Positions 48,526-61,105 of a stretch of DNA of 64,000 nt are shown piece by piece (positions within the stretch are counted from its first letter, which is position 1; the number at the start of each line of letters is the position of its first letter). The stretch is from Physcomitrium patens (taxonomy: Eukaryota; Streptophyta; Bryopsida; Funariales; Funariaceae). The translations under genes and the position numbers were made by a program. The DNA is taken from contig NC_037266.1 in assembly GCF_000002425.4 (NCBI RefSeq), positions 2,352,007 to 2,416,006 of the forward strand. Reading direction: 5' to 3'. The notes beneath the pieces were generated by a model, which saw only the letters and a list, made by a program, of their open reading frames with translations, searched no databases and was not told the DNA's origin.

Positions 48526-49140
48526 AATAGGGACCATGCAACTGAAATCATATGCAATACCTAGTAAAGGTCCTATCCTCTCCTCAGACCCCTCATCTTG
48601 TTTTATAATAGAAGTATATTTAGAACCTAATAATTACAAAGTCTTTGCCTTGTTAGATTCAGGAGCCTCAGCATGTTTTATAGATGAAGATTTTATCAAA
48701 AATCAAAAAATATCATTAGTAAAGAAAGTTAAATCCATACATGTAGAAGTCATAGATAGTCGTTCGTTGTCTTCTAGAAATGTTACCCATGAAACTATTC
48801 CTTTAGATATAGCAATTAAAGATCATAACAATATAGTAGTATTTAATGTAATAAAATCTCTCTCTAATCTGATTATTTTAAGATTATTATGGCTAAAAAA
48901 ATATAACCCTCAAATAGATTGGATTTCTTGTAACCTTAACTTTCATGATAATATAATCAAAGATTACATTAGTAAAATAAAAGTACGTAAATCTAGTATG
49001 TCCAAACCTTTACTAATAGGTACAAAAGCTTTCATGCATGCTATAAAAGAAGGATCATCTTTTGCTATATATGCTATACCTATTTCTAATGGTAAAACAA
49101 CATCAAGTGGTATTCCTAACTAATATCAAGAATTCCAAGA
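48526..49140 (+). pseudogene. B3 aspartic protease
   Basis: Leu-Leu-Asp-Ser-Gly-Ala-Ser-Ala-Cys-Phe-Ile-Asp at about 48647-48685 is a classic retropepsin active-site loop. Then come a Val-Ile region and Leu-Arg-Leu-Leu-Trp-Leu near 48875 in place of the usual Leu-Gly-Xaa-Pro-Trp-Leu. A 195-codon open stretch spans it, the clearest B-family coding segment. Confidence 0.85.
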
Positions 49141-50164
49141 TGTTTTCAAAAAGAAGAATGCAAATATTCTCTTCAAGCATCAATCTTATGATTGTGAAAA
49201 TTGATTTGTAAGAAGGAGCTCAACTACCATTCGGACCAATCTATAGCTTATTGCAGAATGAGTTGGCTGTATTAAAAGAATACATTCATGAGAATTTGGT
49301 AAAAAACTTCATATGCCATTCTAAATCTCCAGCCGGGACTCTTATTTTATTTGTGATGAAGAAAGACGGATCTCTGCAAATGAGTGTGGATTATCGAGGA
49401 ATCAATAAGATCACCATCAAAAAAAGGTATCTTTTGCCTTTGATTTCAAGACTTCTTGACCAACTCAATCAAGCAATGATCTATACCAAAATAGATCTAC
49501 AAAGAGCATACAACTTAGTTCGTATGAAAGAAGAAGATAAATAGAAGTCTGCTTTTCGAACTAGGTATGGATATTTTGAATATAATGTCATGCCTTTTAG
49601 ATTCACGAATGCACCAGCTGCATTTCAACATCTTATGAATGATGTTTTTTGTGAGTTTTTAGATGATTTTGTTGTTTTCTATTTAAATGATATTCTAATC
49701 TATTCTAAAAATATAAAAGAATATGAACTTCATGTTTGTCACGTATTACAAAAACTTAGAGATGCAAGATTATATGCCAAGTTGAAAAAGTGTATATTCC
49801 ACATTAGTCAAGTTGACTTTTCAAGATACATTATTTCCAACGAAGGCCTTATGATGGATTCCAAGAAGGTTCAAACTATCATAGATTAGAAGATTCCAAG
49901 AAGGTTCAAACTATCATAGATTGAAAGATTCTAAAAATATTATGAGATGTACAATACTTTTTGGGCTTTCCTAATTACTATCAAATCTTCATCAAGAATT
50001 TTTTTCAAGTTGTAGCTCCACTTATACGTTTGACTTGTAAAGATAAACTTCAGTAGAATAAAGAAGTAGAAGCATAATTTGATGCTTTAGAGAAGGAGTT
50101 TATTTCTACACCAATCTTATATTGCGTTGACTTTTCTTAGGCATTTTTTATAGACACAGATGCT
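49141..50164 (+). pseudogene. B3 reverse transcriptase
   Basis: Landmarks: Lys-Lys-Asp-Gly-Ser-Leu-Gln near 49360, Val-Asp-Tyr-Arg near 49387, Lys-Ile-Asp-Leu-Gln near 49488, Met-Pro-Phe-Arg-Phe near 49590, and the catalytic region near 49680 (Phe-Tyr-Leu-Asn-Asp-Ile-Leu-Ile-Tyr). The thumb follows (Val-Asp-Phe near 49811). RNase H begins at about 50145 with Phe-Phe-Ile-Asp-Thr-Asp-Ala and is cut by the D-type LTR. Confidence 0.85.
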
Positions 50165-51241
50165 ATCATATTACGTGTTGTTTTGCTCATGAATGCAATG
50201 AGCACTTAGTTGTGGAAGGTGAGATTATGTTTCATAATTAGTCAAGAAACCCTAATAGATTTCACCCATGCGAGAAGAATATAATAGATTGTGAGAAAAC
50301 CTCCAAAAATTACACCAATTTCATTTAGTCGTCAACTTAAAAAGTGAAGCAAAAATCCCAGCAATGATTTCTCTTTTTTCAACCGTTAACTTTGTCTTGA
50401 AATTGGTGTATAGCTTGATCTTTAAGTCTTCCAACACTATGCCAATTTTCACCTTAATCCAACTAATAGATCTTTAGATATCATAGAAACCCTATCCAAC
50501 CTCAAAGTGCCACCTTTTGAAATCATCTTGTGCTAAAAACTAGATATCTCTAAACCACGCCATTACATTATGATAAAATTTTGTATACACTTAATACATC
50601 CAATAATCCAAATAATATCAAATTTTCAACTGTAGATGTTATGCCAATTGCACAAACTAGCCAAAGTTACTAGCCCTAATTATATTATATAAAATCCAAA
50701 TAATTGATACAAACCCTGACTTTGAGCAACAATTGCTAACTCCCACAAAACCCTCTCAAAATAATTCTCATATTTCTAGAATGAACTTCAAGCTAGCTCT
50801 CAAATCCTAACCTCCGATCTTTGAATGAAACCCTATTTTGCCTTAGGCCATCATTTTAGTGGCCAAAGGTTTGATTTCGACCTTGTCTCACAAACGGTCG
50901 ACCCCTAGGTATCAATCTATCCTATCCTAAGGATTTTTTAGCCCAATCCTACTCTCAACTTAACTCTAGTACCAACTATACTAATTGTTTATCTCTTCTA
51001 ATCTGATTTCATCAATTTATGGTCTTTCTAAGGTAGTAGAAGAGTCTCTACAACCTAGAAGGTAAAATTACTAACTAACCTTCAACCTACTAATTATTAA
51101 GATAAAAAAAATAATCTAAGAGGCTTTTATAAAATCCATATTTAGATACCTCAAATTATAATTAAACTAAGATAATTAGATATTAATTAAAAATTCAATT
51201 TTGATTATAATTTCACTATATAGTCGTATTACATCACGACA
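50165..51241 (-). repeat. D LTR, inverted
   Basis: 1077 bp, the same length as 37336-38412, in reverse. Left flank ATGCT belongs to B RNase H and right flank ACATA to H1 integrase: two different host sequences, unlike a simple solo LTR. That pattern is expected after recombination between two inverted LTRs. Confidence 0.9.
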
Positions 51242-52468
51242 ACATACATACTTCAAGAAAGATATGACATTCTAATATCTAGATATCTAGAGTGAGAGAA
51301 GACTCTACAATGGATCTCAAGGATATGATTTTGGATAGGTTTGGATTATGATGTTTGAATTTTTGTATCCTCATGTAAGTTATGTCAATATAATAAAGCA
51401 TGCAATGTAGTATCTATTAGACTATTGCAGCCAATTTCACAACCTATTGTACATTGGAAGTAAGTGACTCTGGATCTTGTTACATGTTTGTTGCAGATGC
51501 CTCATAATCACACTACAATTGTCGTCTTTGTGGATTAATTTTTGAAGGAATTTCACTTGGCAACGATGCATTCGGATATTAATACCCTAGTACTTACATG
51601 AGTCTTCTTTGATGATGTCTTTTATCGCTATAGATTACTTCGCGTCATTGTATCAAATCAAAATCCATGCTACATGGGAAGCTTTTGGCAAGCTTTGTTT
51701 AAGCTACTAGGCTTACGACTTGCCATATTTATAGCCTTCCATTTCCAAAATGATGGCCAAATAAAGTATACAAATCAGATCTTAGAGGATATATTACAAG
51801 TATTTGTAGTAGTTCATCATAATGATTGAGATGAATACTTCATGCCTTTTGAGTTTGCTTACAATAATAGTATTTAAGCAAGTATCAATCACTCACCATT
51901 TTTTCTTATCATTAGTCAACATTCAATAATGTCAGTAACTTTTTATTGTCCTATTAACACCAATAATTCGACAATGGAGGAATTTATACAACAACTTACA
52001 ATAATCTTACAAGAGGCACAATATTGCCTCTTTATCATACAAAATCAACAGAAGCAATATGTGAATAACCATTGGCAACATAAGACCTTCCAAATAGGTG
52101 ATCAAGTGTTATTCTCTGATGCCAACTTCCTACTTGCTACATCAACTAAAATCCATAAACTACCATCTCGATGGCATAGACCTTTCTGCATTTCTATAGT
52201 GATTTTTGATACTACATATCGCCTTGAGTTTCCACCACATATTTGGATCCATCTAGTCTTCTATGTTTTGCAAGTAAAGGAATTTTATATCAAATCAAAG
52301 CACTTTTGGAATCAACATCAACCACCACTACTATCAATTGTAGTTGATAATCAACAAGAATGTGAAATAGATAGGATTTTGGAGCATCACTATCTTTACA
52401 TGGTAGTGGACATCTATAACTTTAGAACAAAATTCTTTAAAAAGATTATTCCATCTATAATGTAATAT
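51242..52468 (+). pseudogene. H1 integrase and C-terminus
   Basis: The zinc region (Glu-Lys-Thr-Leu-Gln-Trp-Ile near 51300, Cys-X2-Cys near 51378) and catalytic core (Leu-Asp-Leu-Val-Thr near 51472, Val-Ser-Asn-Gln-Asn-Pro near 51650, Phe-His-Phe-Gln-Asn-Asp-Gly near 51740) are readable. The C-terminal domain (Trp-His-Arg-Pro-Phe near 52171) continues into a weak chromodomain-like segment (about 52340-52420). It aligns with H2 over 23590-23966. The last 178 codons are open. F is inserted right after it. Confidence 0.82.
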
Positions 52469-52739
52469 TCTCGTATTACATGAAGTGTTGTTTGATAGTG
52501 CACCAGGCACTTGGTTATAGAAGGTAGAATAGAAATTACAATAAAAAAATCTTAATTCCAATATAATATTAAATAAAATCTAATTAAAAATTAACAATAC
52601 TAAATAAGCTTTAATCAAATTCAAAAGAACCTTATAGAAATTACAAAAAAAAAATAAGAAATCTTAAAGGAGTTGAAAGATAATCCACAATAAACCTTAA
52701 AAGAATCCTTAAGAAGCTTCAAAAAATATTAAAATAATT

Positions 52740-53640
52740 ATAATATATCTTAAATAAATCTCAACTAAGTTTTAATTTAATCCTAGTTGAAACCTTAATG
52801 AATTTCAATCAAATTCTAGACAAACTCTAAACCCTAAATCAAACCCTAAAAAAAGCCTTAAAATCTAAACAAATTCTAAATCCTAAATCCAATCCTAATC
52901 AAATCCTAAATCTTAAATCAAATTCTAAAAAAATCCTAAATCCCAAATCAAACCCTAACCAAATCCAAGACAAACTCCAATTCTTAATCAAATCCAAGCC
53001 AAATCCTAAATCCTAAATCAAACCCTAATCAAATCCTAATCAAATCTTAAATCCTAAATTCTAAATGAAATTCTAATCAAATCCTAACCAAATCTTAAAT
53101 CCTAAATCAAATCTTAATCAAATTCTAAAAAAATCCAAATCCTAAATAAATCTTAATCAAATCCTAAACAAACTCCAACTTCTAATCAAATCCTAATCAA
53201 ATCTTAAATTCTAAATCATAAATCAAATCCTAATCAAATCTTAAATTTTAAATTCTAAATCAAATCCTAATCAAATCCTAATCAAATCTTAAATCCTAAA
53301 TCCTAAATCAAATTCTAATCAAATCCTAACCAAATCTTAAATCCTAAATCAAATCTTAATCAAATTCTAAAAAAATCCAAATCCTAAATAAATCTTAATC
53401 AAATCCTAAACAAACTCCAACTTCTAATCAAATCTTAATCAAATCTTAAATTCTAAATCATAAATCAAATCCTAATCAAATCTTAAATTCTAAATCCTAA
53501 ATCAAATCCTAATCAAATCCTAATTAAATCCTAATCAAATCTTAAACCCTAAAATAAATCCTAAACAAATCCTATATCCTAAATCAAATCCTAATCAAAT
53601 CTTAAACCTTAAATCAAATCCTAAGGTAGTTTAGAACCTT
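52740..53640 (-). repeat. CCTAAATC-type array in F 3' LTR
   Basis: About 0.9 kb made of variants of AATCCTAAATCAAATCCTAA, with basic steps of about 8 and 11 bp and some CCCTAAA units that resemble the plant telomere motif. The units are too irregular for a telomere. A 242-bp segment is repeated in tandem (about 53040-53281 and 53282-53523) with few differences. Confidence 0.85.
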
Positions 53641-54306
53641 GATATCTTTTAATTAAATCAATAAAATTTATACACCTCTAAATCTCTTAGTTACAATCAA
53701 GTACAATAAATTTGAAGATAATTGCACTTATCAAATAGAAGAAAAATCTTAAAATCTGCTTGGATGTTGGCTCCTTTTCCAACCTTGATGCTAATCTTCC
53801 AATACTAACATCTTTCTATTGCATTATTCAATTGATCTTAAAATTCTTATATACATAAGAAAATAAATCTACTATTCATATACATAACTTTTACTCTAAT
53901 CCAATACAAAAAATCTTAAAAACTCTCACTAGATCTAAAATTCTACTTTTTGAGACCCTAATCTACTTAAACCTCAATAACCTTCAATTCAACCATTCAA
54001 TTAAATTAAAATTCACAACACACATTAAGCACAACACATATTCTTGACTTTGTAAAGCTCTTATAAAGTCATTATAAATTCAAATCATACAAAATTAATG
54101 CTTATCAAAATCCTATCAAGTCTGTTATCAAATCTTATTCTTCAATTTCTAAAAAAACCCTAGAATTACCATAGGTGTATGGTTTTGTGCCTCAAGTTTT
54201 TATTTCAATCTAGATTGATAAGTGGTCCTCTTTGGGTATCAATTCTTGGCTTTTTGAGGTATATTTTGCTAAAATCTATTCTTAACTCTTTCTTATATAT
54301 GCTTAA

Positions 54307-55493
54307 TGTCAGTCATCAAATTGACTCACTTTTTATTTAAAATAGAATTATATATTTAAAATACTTTAAATCACAATATATAGTAAGTAGTATAGAAATC
54401 TTTAGAAAAATAGAAAATTAGAATGTTAGTGGTAGAAATGGAGTCTTAGTAAGTCTTGGAAGTAATTATCTTTATTGATTTAGTACTTTTATTCATTATT
54501 TAATATTAAAGATTATTTATTAAGATCAATATTTATATTTTTCTTTTATCTATATGTACTACTTATAAAAACTATAAATATTAGTAGTTAGAAGAAGCAT
54601 GAAAAAGAACCTTGTATCATTTTAGTTATTGATATAAAAAATAGGATTTATAGTGGATTTAAATTGATTTTTATTATTATCAAAAATTATTAAGATAGAA
54701 AAATATAGCCTTAAATGAATATTAGAATTATGAAAATATTATAGGATTTTTAAAATTTATTCAAAATTTATATACTATTTTTTAGGAATTTTTAGAGTAA
54801 TTTTTAAGCTCTTGGTAAAAATGAGTTTTACAACTTTGGGAGCCTTTATGAAGAAATGGAGTAAGATTTGAAGGCTAGACAAGCTTTCAAGGCTAATTGG
54901 ATGTTTTTGAATACCATAGTGTGGTCAAAAATGTAAAAATATTGGTCTTTCTAATAGAAAATAGGAGGACTAACAGCTAGCATAGTCCTTGTAGGGAAGG
55001 GGATGCACAAGTCCCATATGGGTTGTAGTACCTTGAAGGTAGTTAGGAAGATAAGACTAAAGCCTTGAAGCCTCTCTTAGACACTCTTATACACTAGATG
55101 TGAGTCTTGGTGAGGCTCAAATCCTTGATCTGTAAGTAAGTTATCTTTGAGATAAAATATTTTTACTTTACTTTTTAATTATTCATTTCTTATCTTTAAA
55201 ACTTCATAATTTACTCATAGTAATTTGAATTTATATTGTTCTTACGTCATTGAAAAGATAATAAAATTAAATATCTAAGAATATATTTTTTATTGGATGA
55301 AAATATAGTGAACAGATATGACTTAGTTTTGGATGGTGTAATTATTTAATTTCATTTACTTCTTCTTATATTGGGGTGTATGGGTTTTATTGTTTATCAA
55401 GTTATATACTTCACTTTATACCACCAAGTTATAAACAACTCTTAATTCATGCCAGCTTATAATTGAGATTAAAGAGTAAAATGTACACTCACA
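54307..55493 (+). repeat. G solo LTR, copy 3
   Basis: 1187 bp, TGTCAGTCATC to ACTCACA, inside the F 3' LTR. Flanks CTTAA (54302-54306) and CTTAT (55494-55498) are a 5-bp duplication, and the uninterrupted F 5' LTR shows CTTAT at this site (61687-61691). This is the proof that G is a mobile LTR. Confidence 0.9.
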
Positions 55494-55738
55494 CTTATAT
55501 CATTGAGTTTTCTAAGTTATTGTCGTGTGTCTTATGTATGGGCCGACCACTGTGAATAGAAGCCTATTTTATAAAAAGTAATATTAGAAATTTTTAGTTT
55601 TATTACTCCTTTTTACTATTATCTATATTTTTAAGATAATTTGCTATAATATTTTGAATTTAAATCTTCTGTAATATAATAATTTTTACATTCTTTCACT
55701 TATTAGTCGTATTGTATCACGAAATCTACCTCCCTTGA

Positions 55739-57150
55739 ATTTTCACATTCTTCGGCATGCGCCAATGATTCTTTAATATGTTAATGTAGAATGCTCTTCA
55801 TTTTGTTCAAATTCTTAATCTTCAATTTGTTCCTCTACTCTCTATCTCAATATCTTGTATTTGATTTTATTCTTCATCAAAATAATTATCTTCATGTCTT
55901 TTTTTGAATAACTTGATTCATTTGTCTGCTATACGTATCTTCATTTTTTTACTATCAAATTCTTATAATAAGTATGTTCCATTGTTGTGTGTTTTTCTGA
56001 TAATATAAGGTCCAAACCATCTCTTTACAAACTTCTTTGTTGTGCTATGTTGATTGTCCAAGCTACTATCATAAACTAACACTCAATCACCATATTCAAT
56101 TACCTTAGGTCGTAGTCAGTGTTTTTTATCAAATCTTTTTTTTTCTTTTTTCTTCCTTCTTCCTTCTTTCAATCTCTCTATTATTCCTTCAATATCATTA
56201 GGTCTTTTTTTTAATTGTTGAATCTGTAATGCTAAAAGTTCTTCTCTATTGAGATTATTCTTCATAAGCAATATAATCCATACAGATACTACGTTTTTTA
56301 TTTGCATTATTGGTTTTTATCCATATATTAATTTAAAAGGCATATAACCTATTACGAAACTATAAATTGTATCATCAGTCCATAGTGCAATTGGTAGTAG
56401 TCTAAGCCATTCATATGCTTTGCTATTGCATGACTTTACTAATGCTTTAACAATAGGTGAATGTCCACACTCATTCTTACCATTACCTTCTAGATTATAT
56501 GCTCTTATTAAAGAAAATTTAATTCTTATTCTATTAAAGAATTTTTGTGCTTCCTTTGCATCTAATTCATTCTTATTTTCTATAATTTTTTAATACAATT
56601 ATAGTAAAAAATAATATCTTTTAATAAAAATTGGCATACACCTTTAATATTCTTTTTTTTTAATAATCGTTCTTCAACCATATTTGATAAATCTTCTTAT
56701 GCAAGTACCAAATACTTCATTTGTCCAAGTCCTATAAGCATTGCTACTAAATTCACTACTTACTTATAATATAAAGTCAAAAGATATATTGTATGTAATC
56801 CATCTCGATGCTAAATATTTAAATAAACTTGACAAGTCTCACAAGATCCTACAAAATTTGCTATGTCTTTGTACATACTCTTCCACCAATATTTTTTTCT
56901 TAACTTAATAGATGTTATTCAAATATTTTGATACCTTGTCCATAAATTTTTATGAAATTCTTTAATAATCTTTTGTTGAGCTTCTAAACTACATATCACC
57001 CTTTTCTATACTTTCCTTCTCCTCTTTAGATGCTTCCATAAATATCCATCACGTAAAAAAATATCCATAGGTTTTTTTACAGATTTTCTTAAATTCTTAA
57101 TTTGTTCAATCTTTTGTCACTTTAATGTGCTTATATATTTCCTAACATCT
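55739..57150 (-). pseudogene. F integrase region
   Basis: Parallels D: a Trp-Lys-His-Leu-Lys-Arg stretch near 57030, a zinc region with Cys-X2-Cys near 56835-56850, His-Arg-Asp-Gly-Leu-His near 56800. It continues with Asn-Glu-Cys-Gly-His-Ser-Pro-Ile-Val-Lys-Ala near 56450 and Trp-Phe-Gly-Pro-Tyr near 56010. Decayed in several places. Confidence 0.72.
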
Positions 57151-57990
57151 TTTCATTCATCTTCATATAAATCTCTTAAAAATATTTCCAATGGTATATT
57201 CAAACATACACCTTCTTCCTTTGATAATGCATTAATATAAAATTTTGTACCCACATCATCTTCCAAATCAATCATCTCTTCTTCAAAACTAAGCAGGGGC
57301 ATTTTTCTCTCTAATCCATTACAATCCTTTTTTATAATAGTGTGCAATAAAAATCCTCAAGGTCTTCAAATTTTCATTTGATAATGGCTTCTCTTTCAAA
57401 TTATCATGGTTTTTTTCATGATTAATGCAAACAATTAAAAATTGAACTATTTTTATCTCATCTTGACTTTTTATTCTTATATAGGCTGAACCATTATCCA
57501 TTACCTTTGTTTCCATTCGTGTAGCAATAATATATGGATATTTCAATATAATAGGATATGTAGACATGTCTTGCACAAAGAAATTTTATTCATAAATAAC
57601 ATCTCTTATAGTCACCTTAATATTTGGATAAGCTCCATACAAATCTTTCTTTGAATTATTTACTGCTCTTATTATCCACCCATTTAAAATATCAATAGGC
57701 CATTTTTCTATGTTATACAATTCTTTTGACATCAAATTGATTTCAAAACCATGATCAATCAATGTTATAATTGGTTCTTCTAAATCTCTCAATTTAATCA
57801 AAGTTTCTGTGGTAACCCTTGTTCAATGACTTTTAGAATAATGACTAGAAGCTTAAATGACATCGTCTCTTTTTATAAATCTTATTTTTAGGACATTTCC
57901 AAAATTTTACATTTCATCTTTTTTATCTTCATTGCTTTTCGCTGCTCTTGTTTCTTATGTATTTAATGTCATAGTATCTCCTATAGATTG
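57151..57990 (-). pseudogene. F protease region
   Basis: Leu-Ile-Asp-His-Gly-Phe-Glu-Ile-Asn-Leu-Met-Ser lies near 57760-57725, then Tyr-Pro-Ile-Ile-Leu-Lys-Tyr-Pro-Tyr-Ile near 57563-57534 and Val-Met-Asp-Asn-Gly-Ser-Ala-Tyr near 57510. All match D (40440-40760) in order and spacing. Downstream sequence leads directly to the integrase-side region. Confidence 0.78.
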
Positions 57991-59832
57991 TTGTTTTTTC
58001 TTTATTCTATCAATAATAACTTCATAAAATTCATGCTTTATAATTCCTAGAATTTCACTAATTGTGAATTCAACCTTTGTACTTAAAATCTGCTCCTCCA
58101 ATATCTTCTTCAAATCTGTAGCAGCTTCAATATCTGATTTTAATTTATAAGCAGGATCTTTTTTTTATTTTTTTCCAATTTTTCTTTTTTTTGTAGAAAT
58201 ATTCTCTATTATTTCTTCATGTATAAGATTCTTTCGTTGTCATATTTTTTCTCTCCTTATAGTTCTTTTTGGAGGTCCTTCCTTATTTTCATCTCTCCTT
58301 CATTTTTCTTCTATTAATACTTCATATTGACTCCTTGCAATATGAACATGCACAGATAATCCATCTACTAGATCATTCTACCTAATAATTTGTCAAATGT
58401 TATTATCAAAAAGTTTTAAATTATCCCTAGTAAATAATTTTTTTTTAACATAACTCATTGCACTTGTCCACATAGAACTAGATTCTCCTAAAAACTCAAG
58501 ATTTATACTTAAATATTTACTAGGATTTGCTTCTACTTGATATATTGATGCTTTATTGCTTGAGATTGTATACACCTTAAAAACACCTCCCACAAATACC
58601 TTCATTCTTTCTTTATCAAAATTTTTCTTCAACTTTTCTTTACTTTCTTTTAAGTGTATCATACCATCTTTAAAAAACAAAAAAAAACAAAAACAAAAAC
58701 AAAAAAAAAAAAAAAAAAAACAAAACAAACAAAACAAAACAAAAAACAAAAACGTAACACCTTTATGAAATCTTTAAATTTCTTTCTTGAATGATCTATG
58801 CTATCACACCATATGTACCTAGACACTACACTTTCCATTGGCCCTAATCTTTATCTTATTGATATTTTTCATGATTGACCTTTCTCTTCAAGTTTTACAA
58901 ATTTTATTTACAAATCTTTTATCATATATATGATTTCATTAATACCCATTTTTTCTTTCTTTGATATAGTAATTGAAGGTTGAATCAAAGATGTTGGATG
59001 GATAGTAGACATTTTTACCTTAGATACTTGTAATAGTCTTTGAATATCTATCCTATCTTTTCTTCTTTCTCTTTTTGCCAACATCCCTATTGCCTCTTCC
59101 ACTTCCTTCCAATTTGTTGTCAATCCTTCATCTTCTTCTTTATCTTCAAGCAAGATTTTTAGCTTCTCTTGTAACTTTTCATGAACTACTTGAAGAAAGA
59201 GCTCTACTTTACTTAGCTCCAATAAATTGCCTTTCTTTCTTTGATAAAGAAAAACATTGCTTTTCATACTTCTTTAATAATTTTGTTGCTAGAAGACTCT
59301 TATTTGACCTTTCAACCTATTCAAAAAATGATTTCTTTATAACTTAATCACTATCCTCTAAGAAAAATTTATCCTTCAATGTTTGAAATAATTTTTTCTA
59401 TGAACCTCTAAAATATCCTATAATAGATATTATATGATTTTTTTATCTTTGGTGTAGTAGACAGTTCAAATAATTGAACCATCTCCCTTTCTAAAACATA
59501 CTTCAATTCCATTTCTTTTACATGGCACCTTAAATACTTTATAATGTCATTTCCTTGAAATTGATCAATCTTATCTACAATTGCTTATATTGCTTTCTTT
59601 ATTATGCCCTCTTTGCGTTCTTTAACTTTTTGCTATTGCATGAATAAAGAAAAAGCTTCAAACATGCTTGCAAAATTGGGATCAAAATACATACCTTGTC
59701 ATCCACTAATATCTCTACTTATAGCTCTAGTCGAAGCACTACTCATAGTCCCTCCTTCAACTCTCTTGCCTTCCTTCTCCATAATTCAAATAATCCAAGA
59801 AAATTTTTTAAATACCTTCTACTTCAAGCTTT
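57991..59832 (-). pseudogene. F gag region
   Basis: The block at 59267-58908 shares Lys-Val-Glu-Leu-Phe-Leu-Gln and Leu-Leu-Glu-Asp-Lys-Glu-Glu with D gag (39027-39212). Upstream sequence to the primer site matches the D leader weakly, and downstream Lys/Glu-rich sequence matches 39880-40200. A low-complexity A/C run (58676-58752) interrupts the middle. Confidence 0.72.
58676..58752. repeat. A-rich low-complexity run with AAAAC units
   Basis: Mixed poly(A) and AAAAC repeats inside the F gag region. The Lys/Gln-rich open frame at 58556-58768 on the plus strand and its Phe/Cys-rich minus partner reflect this run. Confidence 0.92.
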
Positions 59833-59849
59833 TCATGTCGGATTCACCA
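59833..59849 (-). promoter_or_regulatory. Primer-binding site of F (tRNA-Trp-like)
   Basis: Minus strand TGGTGAATCCGACATGA, four bases inside the 5' LTR. Comparison with the D site gives the shared sequence TGGTGAACCCGACGTGA, which would pair fully with the plant tRNA-Trp 3' end as I remember it. Confidence 0.68.
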
Positions 59850-60189
59850 AATATGTCATCTTACTTAAAGTGTTGCTTGAAAGTGCACCAAACACTTGGC
59901 TGTAGAAGGTAGAATAGAAATTATAATAATAAAATCTTAATTCTAATAGAATATTAAATAAATTCTAATTAAAACTTAAAATTTTTAAATAAGCTTTAAT
60001 CAAATTCAAAAGAAATCTTAAATGAATTACAAAAGAAATAATAAGAAATATTAAAGGAGTTGAAAGATAATCCACAATAAATCTTAAAAGAATCCTTAAG
60101 AAGCCTTAAAATATATTAAAATAATTACAATATATCTTGAATAAATTTCAATCAAGTCCTAATTTAATCCTAGTTGAAATCCTAATGGA

Positions 60190-60860
60190 CTTCAAATAAA
60201 TTCTAGACAAATTCTAAATTCTAAACAAAATCCTTGATAAATCCTAAACTCTAAATCAAATCCTAATCAAATATTAAATTTTAAATCAAATCCTAGATAA
60301 ATTCCAAATCCTAATCAAATCCTAAATCCTAAATCAAACCCTAATCAAATCTTAATCAAATCCTAAATCCTAAACCAAATTCTAATCAAACTTTAGATCC
60401 TAAAACAAATCTTCAACAAACCTTAAACTCTAAACCAACCTCTAAACGAATCCTAAATCCTAAATTCAATCCTAATCAAATTTTAAACCTTAAACCATAT
60501 CCTAGACAAATCCTAACCAAATTCTAAACCTTAAATAAAATCCTAGATGAATCCTAAATCCTAAAATAAATCCTAACTAAATCCTAACTAAATCCTATTC
60601 AAACTCCAAACCCTAAATAAATCCTAATCAAATCTTAAATCCTAAATCAAATCCTAATCAAATCTTAAATCCTAAATCAAATCCTAATCAAATTCTAACC
60701 AAATTCTAAATCCTAAATCAAATCCTACATAAATTTCAAATCTTAATCAAATCCTAACTAGATCCTAAATCTTATATTAAACCTAAATCAAATCCTAATC
60801 AAACTTTAAATCTTAAATCAAATTCTAACCAAATCTTAAATTCTAAACTAAATCCTAAGG
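60190..60860 (-). repeat. CCTAAATC-type array in F 5' LTR
   Basis: Same motif as at 52740-53640 but with a different order of units and no copy of the 242-bp duplication. The arrays have therefore been reshuffled independently since insertion or during it. Confidence 0.82.
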
Positions 60861-61101
60861 TAGTTTAGAATCTTAATATATTTAATTAAACCATTAATTT
60901 TCTTTAAAATTTTATATACCTCTTAATTTCTTAGTTACAACCAAGCACAACAAATTTGAAGTCAATTTCACTTACCAAATGAAAGAAAAATCCTAAAATC
61001 TGCTCAGATGTTGGCCGGCCTTCTTTTCCAACCTTGATGATGATCTTCTAGTACTAACATCTTTCTTTTGTACCATTTAATTGATTTCAAAATTCTCATA
61101 T

Positions 61102-61105
<4 letters not shown>

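Larger units (their letters stand above)
46701..50164 (+). mobile_element. B3: 5' half of the chromovirus
   Basis: Complete 5' LTR, self-priming site, gag, protease, RT and the first residues of RNase H. It ends at ATGCT (50160-50164) against an inverted D-type LTR. The remaining half is B2 (34329-37335). Coding decay is moderate, about ten to fifteen breaks in this half. Confidence 0.88.
52469..55724 (-). repeat. 3' LTR of F (with inserted G LTR)
   Basis: About 2.06 kb once the G insertion (54307-55493) is left out, matching the 2.05-kb 5' LTR. It contains a long degenerate array (about 52740-53640). Its transcript-start side lies at the right end, after the purine tract at about 55725-55738 (minus strand). 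Confidence 0.85.

Noticed and set aside
50165-51241. Simple solo LTR with its own target duplication
   Set aside because: Its two flanks belong to different elements (B on the left, H1 on the right), which fits LTR-LTR recombination better than a solo insertion.
52740-53640. Interstitial telomere or CRISPR-like array
   Set aside because: The units vary in length and sequence, have no spacer pattern, and lie inside a mobile LTR; this is a eukaryotic sequence.
58393-58768. Overlapping Phe/Cys-rich and Lys/Gln-rich open frames
   Set aside because: Both are readings of the A/C low-complexity run in F.
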